From Coenobita brevimanus (taxonomy: Eukaryota; Arthropoda; Malacostraca; Decapoda; Coenobitidae), in NCBI GenBank assembly GCA_032717465.1, contig CM064683.1:38085542-38149541 (forward strand): a stretch of 64,000 nt of DNA, in the 5' to 3' direction. This document shows, one piece after another, positions 1 through 9,221 of this stretch. Below the pieces are notes generated by a model. It ran no database searches. It saw nothing but the letters and a program-made list of their open reading frames with translations, and was not told the origin of the DNA. Numbering within the stretch: the first letter of the stretch is position 1; each line of letters opens with the position of its first letter. Both the position numbers and the translations under genes were made by a program.

Positions 1-105
1 GATGCTAGTCACGAAGAAGTGCAAGGGAAAGGATGTAGAAATGAATGCCGGAATGTGATGCTAGTCACGAAGAAGTGCCACGGAAAGGAGGGTGAGCCAG
101 AGTAT
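1..105 (-). mobile_element. MITE-A fragment, core present twice
   Basis: The core, read on the minus strand as GCACTTCTTCGTGACTAGC, occurs twice within 100 bases (at 1 and about 56), on the opposite strand to most MITE-A copies in this window. The element is cut by the window edge, so its ends cannot be checked. Confidence 0.5.
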
Positions 106-263
106 TGCCTTGTGCTATTTTAATCTGAAATAAGCAGCGGAAGGACGAAAATCTGAGCCAAGTTAAGGTGAATGGAGTATAGTTTATGTCTCGTGTATTT
201 GTCCTGATAATAATGATAATAATAATAATGATAATAATTAATAATAATAACTAATAGTGATAA
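106..263. other. Unassigned sequence with AAT/AATG microsatellite
   Basis: No gene is visible. From about 208 to 258 it is an imperfect AATAATG tract that runs into the TCTA end of the SINE-A copy beside it. Confidence 0.5.
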
Positions 264-631
264 TCTATCTATCTGTCTATTGCCAGACGCCATAATCCCG
301 TAAGGGGTGGCCATTTGACTTTGAGTTGTTTTACGGGGAGGGGCACTAACCCTCCACCAACCCACTTGTTGACACGTAGGGAGCACGTATGGTTTGGTTA
401 TATGGTTACCACCCAGCGTTGTAAATGGTTTCTTGGCTTACAGGAAACCAGTTGGCTTGTCACTCAATGTAAAGCCACCTGTAAAGGAAAGAAAAGCAAT
501 AAGAAGTGACAGGAAAGATGGGAGAAATAGGAAGAGAGGAGGGCAGGCACAGAAAAAGAATGATAAAGGCTAAGAAAGAAGTAGGCAGCACTACATCGAG
601 TGAGTGGATGATGGTCGCCACCACCTACCAC

Positions 632-670
<39 letters not shown>
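264..670 (-). mobile_element. SINE-A copy 1 (near full length) plus AAT array
   Basis: The element is about 370 bp. On the minus strand it ends in the tail GGCGTCTGGCAATAGA followed by TAGA units, and its other end abuts an (AAT)n array at 633-670. Internal landmarks shared with other copies are ACCACCCAGCGTTGTAAATGG, GGAAACCA, GAGAAATAGGAAGAGAGGA and GTGAGTGGATGATGG on the plus strand. I see no convincing Pol III A and B boxes, so SINE is a working label. Confidence 0.6.
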
Positions 671-672
<2 letters not shown>

Positions 673-871
673 GCATCAAGAAAGTATCGATTACAAAAAA
701 CATTATTTATATAGATATTTTGCTCGGCCGTGAGTAGATAGATAGATAGATATAGAAAAAAAAAACTCTACGGGGCGACACCTGATGATTTCGACAATAA
801 ATACAAATGTTTAAAAATGTTATAATTAGCCACTTCAGTACGAGGATGTCACATTGCAGCCTTCAGATGTT

Positions 872-874
<3 letters not shown>

Positions 875-926
<52 letters not shown>
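875..926. repeat. (GA)n microsatellite
   Basis: An uninterrupted GA run of about 52 bases. Confidence 0.98.
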
Positions 927-927
<1 letters not shown>

Positions 928-939
928 TGTTACGACTCT

Positions 940-1005
940 ACACATCACGTCACGTCCTATCACGTGACGCATATGTAACCTAGTGATATCCCTTCCTAGG
1001 TCACG

Positions 1006-1010
<5 letters not shown>
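940..1010. promoter_or_regulatory. Cluster of CACGTG and TCACGTCA-like motifs
   Basis: CACGTG occurs at 961-966 and 1002-1007, and TCACGTCACG lies just upstream at about 946. CACGTG is the bHLH E-box core. There is no nearby gene start, so function is uncertain; the second E-box merges into a GAT repeat. Confidence 0.2.
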
Positions 1011-1037
<27 letters not shown>

Positions 1038-1170
1038 GTGATGGTTGTGGTGGTGGTATTGGTAGTGATGGTGGTGGTAGTGGTGATAATGATGATGAAG
1101 ATGATGGTGATGATTATGATAATTATGGTGGTGGTGATGATGATAATGGTGGTGATGATGATGATGATGA
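1007..1170. repeat. (GAT)n / (GGT)n imperfect trinucleotide array
   Basis: GATGATGAT with GGT interruptions across about 165 bases. It is open in several frames (poly-Asp on one strand, poly-His on the other), which is a repeat artefact and not a protein. Confidence 0.95.
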
Positions 1171-1225
1171 CTCCGGAATTGTAAGCCTTCCCACGTCACA
1201 AGCTTGCGTCACACCTGAGAGAGAG

Positions 1226-1256
<31 letters not shown>

Positions 1257-1310
1257 GACAGAATTGTTATAAGTATATAGCTACATAGATAGATTGAGAT
1301 AGATAAAGGT

Positions 1311-1941
1311 TTACAGAATTAGATAGGTATGGCAATGGATGGTGGGTGAAGATAGATAGACGGGTAGATAGATAGATAGACAGACAGGTAGGTGAATGGT
1401 AGATAGGTATAGATAGATAGATAGATAGATAGACAGGTAGGTGGATGGTATAATGTATAGATAGATAGACAGGTAGGTGGATGGTAGATAGATAGATAGG
1501 TAGGTAGGTGGATGGTACTGTAGATAGATAGATGGACAGATAGATAGATAGACAGACAGGTAGGTGGATGGTAGATAGATAGATAGGTAGGTGGATGGTA
1601 CTGTAGATAGATAGATGGACATAGATAAATAGACAGACAGGTAGGTGGATGGTAGATAGATAGATAGATAGGTAGGTGGATGGTACTGTAGATAGATAGA
1701 TGGACATAGATAAATAGACAGACAGGTAGGTGGATGGTAGATAGATAGATAGATAGGTAGGTGGATGGTACTGTAGATAGATAGATGGACATAGATAAAT
1801 AGACAGACAGGTAGGTGGATGGTAGATAGATAGATAGATAGGTAGGTGGATGGTACTGTAGATAGATAGATGGACAGATAGATAAATAGAGACAGGTAGG
1901 TGGATGGTAATAGATAGACAGATAGACAGGTATAGCCCTCT
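1311..1941. repeat. TAGA-based minisatellite with 85-bp higher-order unit
   Basis: TAGA and GGTAGGTGGATGG modules alternate. From about 1547 they are organised as a higher-order unit: the phrase AGACAGACAGGTAGG starts at 1631, 1716 and 1801, exactly 85 bases apart. The minus strand is open as Tyr-Leu-Ser-Ile repeats in several frames; it is not coding. Confidence 0.95.
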
Positions 1942-2071
1942 TTAACCCCTTCAGTACGAGTATCTCTCCCAAAAGTAAATAAAATTGTCTACATAGCAAT
2001 AGTTATGATGGAAATTGAGTCCTCGGTAGGAAGGGGTGACTGAAAAAAATCATTGAGCTGAAGAGGTTGAT
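1942..2071 (+). mobile_element. MITE-B copy (TTAA-flanked, CCC-start)
   Basis: It opens TTAACCCCTTCAGTACGAG and closes with an inverted, slightly decayed counterpart ending CTGAAGAGGTTGA at 2059-2071. The interior shares AATAAAATTGTCT with other copies. TTAA next to a CCC-starting terminus is the piggyBac pattern; the family assignment is inference. Confidence 0.5.
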
Positions 2072-2160
2072 TTTTTTTCAGGACCGTTATCTTATTAAAT
2101 TTCTCTCTTTCTCTGAAAGTGCGTTAGAATAATGAATAATAGTTAAATCGTACCTACGTA

Positions 2161-2163
<3 letters not shown>

Positions 2164-2225
<62 letters not shown>
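2164..2225. repeat. (TC)n microsatellite
   Basis: A TC run of about 62 bases. Confidence 0.98.
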
Positions 2226-2228
<3 letters not shown>

Positions 2229-2254
2229 TACTTTTTCACCAATATATCGTTCCA

Positions 2255-2475
2255 CTCTCTTCCACGCCACGTAAGGAGAGGAAGCTCCTTAACACCTCTT
2301 CCTAAGCGATTTAGTTTGCCTGTTACGCTTTGCCTTCCTCTTCTTTGTCACTTACACCATCCTAATATCACCATACACTGCATAAATAACGTACAGAACG
2401 ATATTAACCAGTCATAGCCAAAAAATAAATCGCTGAGGAAGAGGTGTTAGGGAGCTTCCTTAACCGACGAGAATA
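2255..2475. mobile_element. MITE-C copy 1 (long terminal inverted repeat)
   Basis: The left arm, GGAAGCTCCTTAACACC starting near 2281 and running through CTCTTCCTAAGCGATTTA, is mirrored at 2425-2462 as its reverse complement with few mismatches. The loop is about 110 bases. A second copy at about 36,405-36,600 has the same arms and interior, so this is a dispersed family rather than a local hairpin. Confidence 0.55.
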
Positions 2476-3208
2476 CGAGTCATTGCGGCAGTATTTAATT
2501 TCAGTTTTGCTCTCATATACCTACCGTCCTAAGTTTCACCTCTCTATTTACTTCTTTATTTAGTGAAAAACGAAGGAAACATGACACTTCCCTTTCCCAC
2601 ACCTATGTTAATGTTAAAAAAAAAAAAAAAAAAGAGAGAGAGAGAGAATTTGAACTTTTCCACCTTCACGTATGCAGTACTATCTTTATAAACATTTTTT
2701 TATCCCCATCAAACTCTCTCCCACAACATATATACTGAACACACATCGTAATCCTTCCTAATTAACTCCAATAATCCACGTTAATCCTCCTCTGAGTCCA
2801 TAAATGCAACACACAGCTTTGTAATTGTTGCAGTGTACTATTGCAAACATATTCCTTACGTCAGAGGTCGGCAGTTACAATTTGAAATACCTAATATCAA
2901 CAGTTGGGAGCCGTTACCCTATAGGAACTACTTTCTTTGTAGTTATATTGATAAAACATTAGAAACCAAGATGGATTATTTATATATATGAGAAACTGAA
3001 TAAAACTAATAACATTTATGTCTAAAAAAAATCTGATCTAAAACTACTAAAATTTGAATCCAGCTCGAATTTCCCGCCCGACTGTTTCAACGTGATGATA
3101 AAATTTCGTAACAAAACAGCCATATTTGAAAAGTTTGTGAGTTTATATGCTTAATTAAATGCACCAGACCAACAAATGGGGTTAAAAGAAATCATTTGGA
3201 TAGAGGGT

Positions 3209-3211
<3 letters not shown>
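2476..3211. other. AT-rich sequence without a recognised feature
   Basis: I see no gene and no family shared with the rest of the window. It holds a short A run plus GA tract (2616-2646). Confidence 0.5.

Positions 3212-3254
<43 letters not shown>
3212..3254. repeat. (GA)n microsatellite
   Basis: GA run of about 43 bases. Confidence 0.97.
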
Positions 3255-3257
<3 letters not shown>

Positions 3258-3667
3258 GTGAGTTTAGCGATTGTAGCATTTCTTGAGCAAGGTTGGTACT
3301 CTGCAGTTCAAAGACGTTTCCTAGCACTTTCTTAACGACTTATTTCTTTATCGGGTAACGCATTGCTTTTCTCCGTTAATAATGTAGTATATCTTTTATT
3401 CTGAAATAACATGAAAAATATACACGAGAATAAGTTTAAATTTTCTTCTCTGTACATTCGGTGATACTAAAATAACATGAATAATACACAGGGAAATAAT
3501 AGGGTTTAAAATGAAAGGTAAGTTGTAAAAGAAAAAAAAAATCTAGAGAGCCTTTAAGCGGAAGAGAATCTGGTCCCAAGATTATGTATATTTAAATGAC
3601 TCGAAGTAATATTAAAGAGAATAATAACAGTTTAACAGGAAAGGTGAATACGTTAAATGAGAATACT

Positions 3668-4033
3668 GTCTATCTGTCCGTTGTATCTACTGTATATGCA
3701 GACGCCATGATCCCGTAATGGGTGGCCGTTTGTCTTTGAGTTTGTATTACGGGAAGAGGCACTAACCTTCCGCCAACCCACTTGTTAAAACGTGGGGAAC
3801 AGGTATGGGTTGGTTATGGTTGCCACCCAGCGTTTTAAATGGTTTCCTGGCTCACAGGAAACCATTAGGCCTGTCACTCGATGTAAAGCAATCTGAAAAG
3901 GAATGAGTAATAAAAAGTGACAAAAGATGGGAGAAATAAGAAGAGAGGAGGCAGCCTGAAAAAGAATGTTAAAAGTGAAGGAAGAAGCAGGCAGCACTAC
4001 GTCGAGTGGATGATGGTCGTCACCCCCTACCAC
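3668..4033 (-). mobile_element. SINE-A copy 2 (near full length)
   Basis: It aligns to copy 1 over its whole length: a TCTATCTG-bearing end, GCAGACGCCATGATCCCGTAA, ACCACTAACCTTCCGCC-like middle, TTGCCACCCAGCG, GGAGAAATAAGAAGAGAGGA, and GAGTGGATGATGGTCG. It lacks the AAT array that follows copy 1. Confidence 0.6.
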
Positions 4034-4339
4034 AAAAATGAGCATACAAGGAATTAAATATTGAAGATAAATCGTTTAAGGAGAGTTTTTAAGAGTGTTT
4101 AGAAAGCGGGAAGAGTAACGGATTAGCGTCCTGTGTGCCTCCTTTGTGTTTAGCGAGTCTAGCGTCAGGCTCGCTATCAAACGCGTGGCGGACAGCTGTC
4201 TTGCGCTCACTCTAGCACACTCCTTCCATGCCCCATTGTATTGTAATAACCCCTTGGAGCTGTAATGGATTGCTGCTTCGTGGACGGAAAAAAACTGTAT
4301 TCATGTTTAGTTTAGCGTTTCGTATGTGTAAGAGGGTGC

Positions 4340-4592
4340 GTGGATGATGTGACCGTTCGTGTATGTAAGATGGTGCGTGGATGTTGTAACCGTTCGTGTG
4401 TGTAAGATGGTTCATGTATGTTTATTTTTGACCGTTCGTGTATGGAAGATGGTGCATGTATATATATTTGTAACCGTTCATGTTCGTGTATGTAAGATGG
4501 TGCATGTATGTTTATTTGTGACCGTTCGTGTATGGAAGATGGTGCATGTATGTTTATTTGTGACCGTTCGTGTATGGAAGATGTCGTTGTAT
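4340..4592. repeat. 42-bp tandem repeat, about six units
   Basis: The unit begins GACCGTTCGTGTATGGAAGA and ends in TTTATTTGT. The last complete units are 42 bases, a multiple of three, so the plus strand stays open with a 14-residue period (KMVHVCLFVTVRVW). There is no start context or homology to suggest a real protein. Confidence 0.85.
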
Positions 4593-5049
4593 ATGTAAGA
4601 TGACGTTTTTTCTGTTTTTCCTTTAGCTTTTCTCGTGTATATAAAACTATGCTAATTTTGTAAACATAAGCAAGTTGTAATTAGCATCCGCTTTATGTAT
4701 GAAAAATATGTATGTATTCGTGTATGTAGAAGCTGCTTGTGTTTTTATTTCGTGCAGTTCGTGTTTATGAAATCTGCATAATATAGTCGTTAAAGCGAGT
4801 TGTATTATCTTTCTGCTTCTTGTAGGAAACATTGTCTGTGTGTAAGGAAGATTTGTATATGTAAGGTGTTGCCACGACCGAAGAGAGAGGGAGAGAGGAG
4901 CAGGCGTTTCCTCGGCCCTTTGGTTAATGTCTGTGGTGTGTTTGGTGTTGTGTGAGAGGGTGGTGTGGGGTGTGGTGTGGTATGGTGTGATCAGTGATGT
5001 AACGTGTGGTGTAGCGGTATGTGAGAGGGTGGGATGGTGTGGTGTGATG

Positions 5050-5258
5050 TGGTCTGGCGTCGCGAAAGTCCATAAACTCTACGGGAGTGACGTGCCTTGT
5101 TTCCGAAAAGAGCTGGTGCGAGGCAGAGGGACGGAGCCATAGAAATAGACAGAATGCTAATCGCGTGACTTTCAAAACGCACGGTAGGTAGCGCCGCCAT
5201 ATTAGATAGGACTAGGGTTGTGTTGTGTAGGTATTTTGCTACTCTCTCTCTATTTCAG
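5050..5258 (+). promoter_or_regulatory. CpG-containing patch with YY1-like motif upstream of the candidate exon
   Basis: This stretch is richer in CpG than its surroundings and holds GCGCCGCCAT at 5191-5200, whose reverse complement carries the YY1-like ATGGCGGC. It ends in TCAGT, an arthropod initiator-like pentamer. It could be a promoter for the candidate exon at 5259; there is no TATA box at the expected distance. Confidence 0.22.
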
Positions 5259-5326
5259 TTTTCTTCTCACCATGTTTAACCCGGACCAGTACTTCTTAAA
5301 TCTTGGATCGCGCGTCATGTCGAGCA
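5259..5326 (+). CDS. Candidate upstream coding exon of E78 (speculative)
   Basis: A pyrimidine-rich CTCTCTCTATTTCAG ends at 5258, followed by a start codon in good context (CACCATG, ATG at 5272). The short frame reads MFNPDQYFLNLGSRVMSS. Ending the exon at 5326 before GTTAGG leaves one base of a codon, which is the phase the first securely placed E78 exon requires; the joined codon would be Lys. The donor is sub-optimal at its third base, and a stop follows two bases into the intron. The TCAGT at 5255-5259 also fits an arthropod initiator, so this could instead be a transcription start. A phase match has about a one in three chance of arising at random. Confidence 0.25.
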
Positions 5327-5402
5327 GTTAGGCAAGGATGCGTAGTAACCGTTCCAACTTTCCTTTGTAGTCTGTTATTGGCTGCACCGACTGTCTGAAA
5401 TC

Positions 5403-5645
5403 CATCTATCTATAGCCCGACGCCCTAATCCCGCAAGGGGTGGCCGCAGACAAAACGCCTCCAAGTCGTTCTGTCACCCACCATTTGACTGCCCTTCCCC
5501 CAACGCACTCTCCCCCTCCTTCATATACCTCTCAACTCCATCCCTCCACCTCATCCTCGGTCTCCCCCTCCCTCTCCCTCCCTCCACTTCACCTACATGC
5601 ACCCTCCTAGTCAGTCTTTCATTCTCCATTCTTAAATGCGTATAG
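5403..5645 (-). mobile_element. LINE-T 3' fragment
   Basis: Minus-strand 3' end of the TAGA-tailed non-LTR element: TCTATCTATAG next to CGCAAGGGGTGGCC, then CTCC-rich sequence matching the C-terminal coding region of the better copy at 17865-18420 (Arg/Gly/Arg-Pro-rich segment before the stop). 5'-truncated. Confidence 0.65.
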
Positions 5646-5752
5646 TATATTGGGATTCAAATTAGACTTCACTGGGGAGGAGGGGGTTGGTGATGGAACC
5701 TTCTCTCCTCAGTTCGTAAACCCATACACTCGTCTGCCTTTAGTGACCCTTG

Positions 5753-5780
5753 GTGTGTGTGTGTGTGTGTGTGTGTGTGT
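5753..5780. repeat. (TG)n microsatellite
   Basis: GT run of about 28 bases. Confidence 0.97.
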
Positions 5781-6090
5781 ACAAAATTATGCAACATGAA
5801 GGAACCAAAAGCCAAAGTCCGCAAATTGTTCTCTCCAGGAAGAAGAAAATGCCAAATTCAAGATCAGTTAATTTTCTGATGCATGGACTAAGCGCGTTTA
5901 AAAGACTGGAGATCATAGGCAACAGGAGATACAGATAGAGGGAGACAGTTCCAGAGTTGACCTGTTGCATGCATGAAGGACTGGTTGATTTACCACTCAC
6001 TGAATGGATTATTCTTCTGTTTTTGAGTGTGTCTGTCTGTGAATAAAGCAGTGTTATCAGTGACCTCCAAACCAACCACCACCACCACCT

Positions 6091-6136
<46 letters not shown>
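6091..6136. repeat. (TG)n microsatellite
   Basis: GT run with one TA interruption near its start. Confidence 0.97.
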
Positions 6137-6139
<3 letters not shown>

Positions 6140-6416
6140 AATAGAACGGAGGAAGGAAAAACAAATGAGTAAAAAAAAAAATAATCCATACACCAGATCA
6201 CTGGTGCCCTCTGTACATAAAATATCTGTAACAGTTAGACTTGAACAGTTGTAGGTTGAAATTTGGAGGAAAACAACTCTGGGGAAGCGAGTTCCAGAGA
6301 GATGCAGTTCGGGGAATGAAAGAATTCTGATAGGCAGAAGTTCTGCAATATGGCTGAGTGACATTCCAGTCATGAGCGCTACCAGATGCCCGTGTAGCAC
6401 GAGGGAAGGCATGGAG

Positions 6417-6419
<3 letters not shown>

Positions 6420-6470
<51 letters not shown>
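6420..6470. repeat. (TG)n microsatellite
   Basis: Uninterrupted GT run of about 51 bases. Confidence 0.98.
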
Positions 6471-6474
<4 letters not shown>

Positions 6475-6731
6475 AATATGTAAACTGGAAGTATAAAGCA
6501 AAGAAAACACTGTACTCATTTTTAAAGTTATATAAACGTGTAGTAATAAATAACCACAAAATTATTACTCAGTATCAGATCATTATTGTATATTTTTACC
6601 GACTGGAGATCATAGGCAACAGGAAATACAGGTAGAGGGAGACAGTTCCACAGTTACCTTATATTACCGATAAATTATTTTACTATCGCCTGTATTTACC
6701 TGAACATATTACACTTGAAATTTTATGCGTG

Positions 6732-7090
6732 TGACGTCATGGATAGCCGAGATAGTTGCCGCCGAAAAAGGTCAAGAAACACTGACCTTGACCCTACATG
6801 ATGCCACAGTATTATTTTGAATGCGTAGAAGTAATGTAGTAATGCCTTTTAGAAAAATATTTTGGTAATCCGTAACACTGTAAGAAAACATTGAACTACC
6901 TTATTTTCCATTTTTTTTTTTCCACGTACCTTTGCACTTCATTGGATTCTTTAAGTACTTTCCGATTACGTTTTCAAGTTTAATTGTCTGTCTTATTTCA
7001 AAAGTGGTTAAAAACGCATAAAAAGGCGGTTTGTTTACAGACAGATTTTGATGCGCCGAGGACGCCATCTTAGAGCGCCATTTTTGAGCG
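6732..7090. promoter_or_regulatory. Candidate regulatory patch with CRE, nuclear-receptor half-sites and YY1-like motifs
   Basis: Visible motifs are a perfect CRE palindrome TGACGTCA (6732-6739); AGGTCA (6769-6774) facing TGACCT (6783-6788) with an 8-base spacer; a minus-strand TCAAGGTCA, which matches the FTZ-F1/SF-1-type site, within a GGGTCA-AGGTCA direct repeat (6783-6794); TTGTTTAC, a forkhead-type site (7031-7038); and CGCCATCTT (7063-7071) plus a second GCGCCAT nearby, resembling YY1 sites. It lies about 2.2-2.5 kb upstream of the first secure E78 exon. Regulatory function is inferred from motif clustering only. Confidence 0.35.
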
Positions 7091-7107
7091 AAATTATCCC
7101 TGTCAGT

Positions 7108-7283
7108 GCCTGTTTATCCAAACCTAACCTAAATTTTCGTAACAACCCAACGGTATTTATTCTGAACTTAGCTAACCTATTTCATACCAACCTGAAACGT
7201 ATTCCAGCCTAACCAGTTCAATGCTAACCTAACCCAACTCACCCCAGCCTAACCAGTTTTATGCTAACCAAACCAAACGTATC

Positions 7284-7315
<32 letters not shown>
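7108..7315. repeat. Degenerate CTAACC-rich tract ending in poly(A)
   Basis: Repeated AACCTAACC, AGCCTAACCAGT and AACCAAACC phrases suggest a decayed CCTAA-type array, closed by a 30-base A run at 7286-7315. Confidence 0.5.
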
Positions 7316-7317
<2 letters not shown>

Positions 7318-8870
7318 ATCCATATGTAGTCAAATTTTCCTTGTGTGTTGATGGATCCTCTTCCTATTCGAAAACGTATTTCTGTACACATAAAGTCACG
7401 GAATCAGTTCAGTGGCAGGTATAATTGTTTTTAATTTTTAAAAGGTGATCCTATGTCTCCTTAAGGATTACTAGTATTTTTCGTGACACTTCCCAAGAAC
7501 CAGTACATTAACTTTGTAGGCACAATCGTTTGCTCTCTGCGGCCTTTCTACGTAAGCCAAATTTACGTGCACATTAGTGCCAGATTATCCCCAATTTGAG
7601 AGCTGAATAAGAACTACAGAAAGGGCAAAATCTCTGAGTAGCCTAGTCCCTAAAGGCCTTACTGCAGCCACAGACACTGCCTTTTGAGCCTAACCGAATG
7701 CCTCTTAAAACCAGTGATCCTTGGCCAATTTCTGAAATAGTCTTGGAAAACGAAGAGGAAGGTTTTTAAATTTTATAGGTTCACGGAGAGGCAAGTCCTA
7801 AAATCCATGATACAGAGCTCAGTAGAACTTTATGAGAGCCATTTTATTTGCACAACTGTTCTCCTGGTTGCATTCCTCATCTACAGGTCTACTAAATATT
7901 CCAATTTCCAAGTGAGAGTCAGGTTCCCCCTAAACCACAGTTATTCTACTGGGGATCGATAGTGTACTGGAAGTGCCTTATGTAATCGTAACTGAAACAA
8001 TATCCTATCCATACAAGAAAGCCTGGAAACTCAGATAAAACGTTTTAAAAGTTTTCGAAGGTAACCAGGAATGATTTTAGCACAGGTTGTCGTCAGTATA
8101 CTGATGTGATCGCGAGAGCAGCTGGTGAGCGATAATATGTAATCCTTGTAATCTTCACCTACTGCTCTTTAATTTTTTATAAGACACGCATGGAAAGTTA
8201 CTCCCTGGTTCTTGCTGTCTGCTGTCTTCTAGTGACGTGTACCTGAAGCACATTCCACAGCCATTCTGCTGTCTGTGCTAATCCAAGCCCTAAGCAATGT
8301 GGCTGACTCGCCCAGGAAAGACATTTGCAGTCTAGTGTTTAGTTCTGTGGACGGAGCCAAAAAACGCACTTGTTTGCCTGTATATCAAAAGAACGTTGCT
8401 ATAACTGAAAATACTGCAATTAGATCGTAAAATGATTTGTCTTTCTTGGGTAATTTGCACCTGAGGTATTGACCGAATAAGGGAGGACAAGGTTTACACT
8501 GCACAGTTGCGTTACTCCTAAACAGTACTTATGTAACTGGGTATAGAAAACAGATAGGCAGGGAGGACAATTTTAGATCGTTTGTTTTCATCCAAGGGAA
8601 CTGTGTCACTGCTACAACTTGAGTAACTAAGTCGTGGTTTCATGAAATTCGGTAAGCCTTGGTTATGAGGTAGGAATGAGTCTCCTTGGTTACTGGTCAA
8701 ATCTTTGCGGTAGCTTCTTAGTCTAAAGTTTGTTCCTACTTTTCACTCTTCATCTTCCTCTCGTTTTCTCTTTGGTTACCGAATGGAGTTACCAGATATA
8801 ACTTGTTAGCCTAATGCATAGTCGTTTATCTGTCTAGTTGTTCTTTTATTTTTTCGACGGTGTTAAATAA
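7316..8870. other. Unique-looking 5' flank of E78, no gene recognised
   Basis: About 1.5 kb free of the window's repeat families. No open frame resembles a protein I know, and no phase-compatible E78 exon stands out. It could be intron or flank. Confidence 0.45.
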
Positions 8871-8999
8871 ATAGCGTGAAAGCTACGTGTGGAAAGTGTG
8901 CCTGCGAGGTAGTCCGGATTGCGGGGGCTGAAGTGGTGCGTCGGTGAATGTGTTGCCCACGTCTTTGGCTTGCTGTTATTTCTCCCCGTCATGTTATTT

Positions 9000-9018
9000 A
9001 TTTATTTATTTATTTATT
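9000..9018. repeat. (TTTA)n microsatellite
   Basis: About five TTTA units. Confidence 0.9.
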
Positions 9019-9077
9019 TTACCTGGCCTTGGTTTGAAGACCGTATCTCACCCCACCCGTGATCCGGAAAAAAGAGG

Positions 9078-9170
9078 CTGATGATGATGGTGGTGGTGAT
9101 GATGGTGGTGGTGATGATGGTGATGATGATGATGGTGATGATGATGATGATGACGATGATGATGATGATG
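9078..9170. repeat. (GAT)n / (GGT)n array close to the exon acceptor
   Basis: GATGATGGTGGTGAT repeats end about 50 bases before the acceptor of the first secure E78 exon. A branch-point-like CTAAT (about 9195) lies between the repeat and the acceptor, so splicing does not need the repeat. Confidence 0.95.
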
Positions 9171-9221
9171 GATTAATAGCTCCTCTGTGTAAGACTAATT
9201 GCATTTTGTCTTCGCTTACAG

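Larger units (their letters stand above)
5898..6660. repeat. Direct repeat pair flanking two TG arrays
   Basis: ACTGGAGATCATAGGCAACA and the following 35 bases (to GGGAGACAGTTCC) occur at about 5907 and again at about 6602, roughly 695 bases apart, with TG arrays at 6091-6136 and 6420-6470 between them. Open frames in the interval are driven by the TG arrays. Nature of the element unknown. Confidence 0.6.

Noticed and set aside
1267..1999. Long minus-strand frames of Tyr/Leu/Ser/Ile repeats
   Set aside because: Three overlapping frames are open because the TAGA array contains no stops on that strand; no protein family.
9059..9221. Asp/Gly-rich N-terminal extension of the E78 exon
   Set aside because: It is a GAT microsatellite followed by a good acceptor (TTACAG); the coding sequence starts at the acceptor.
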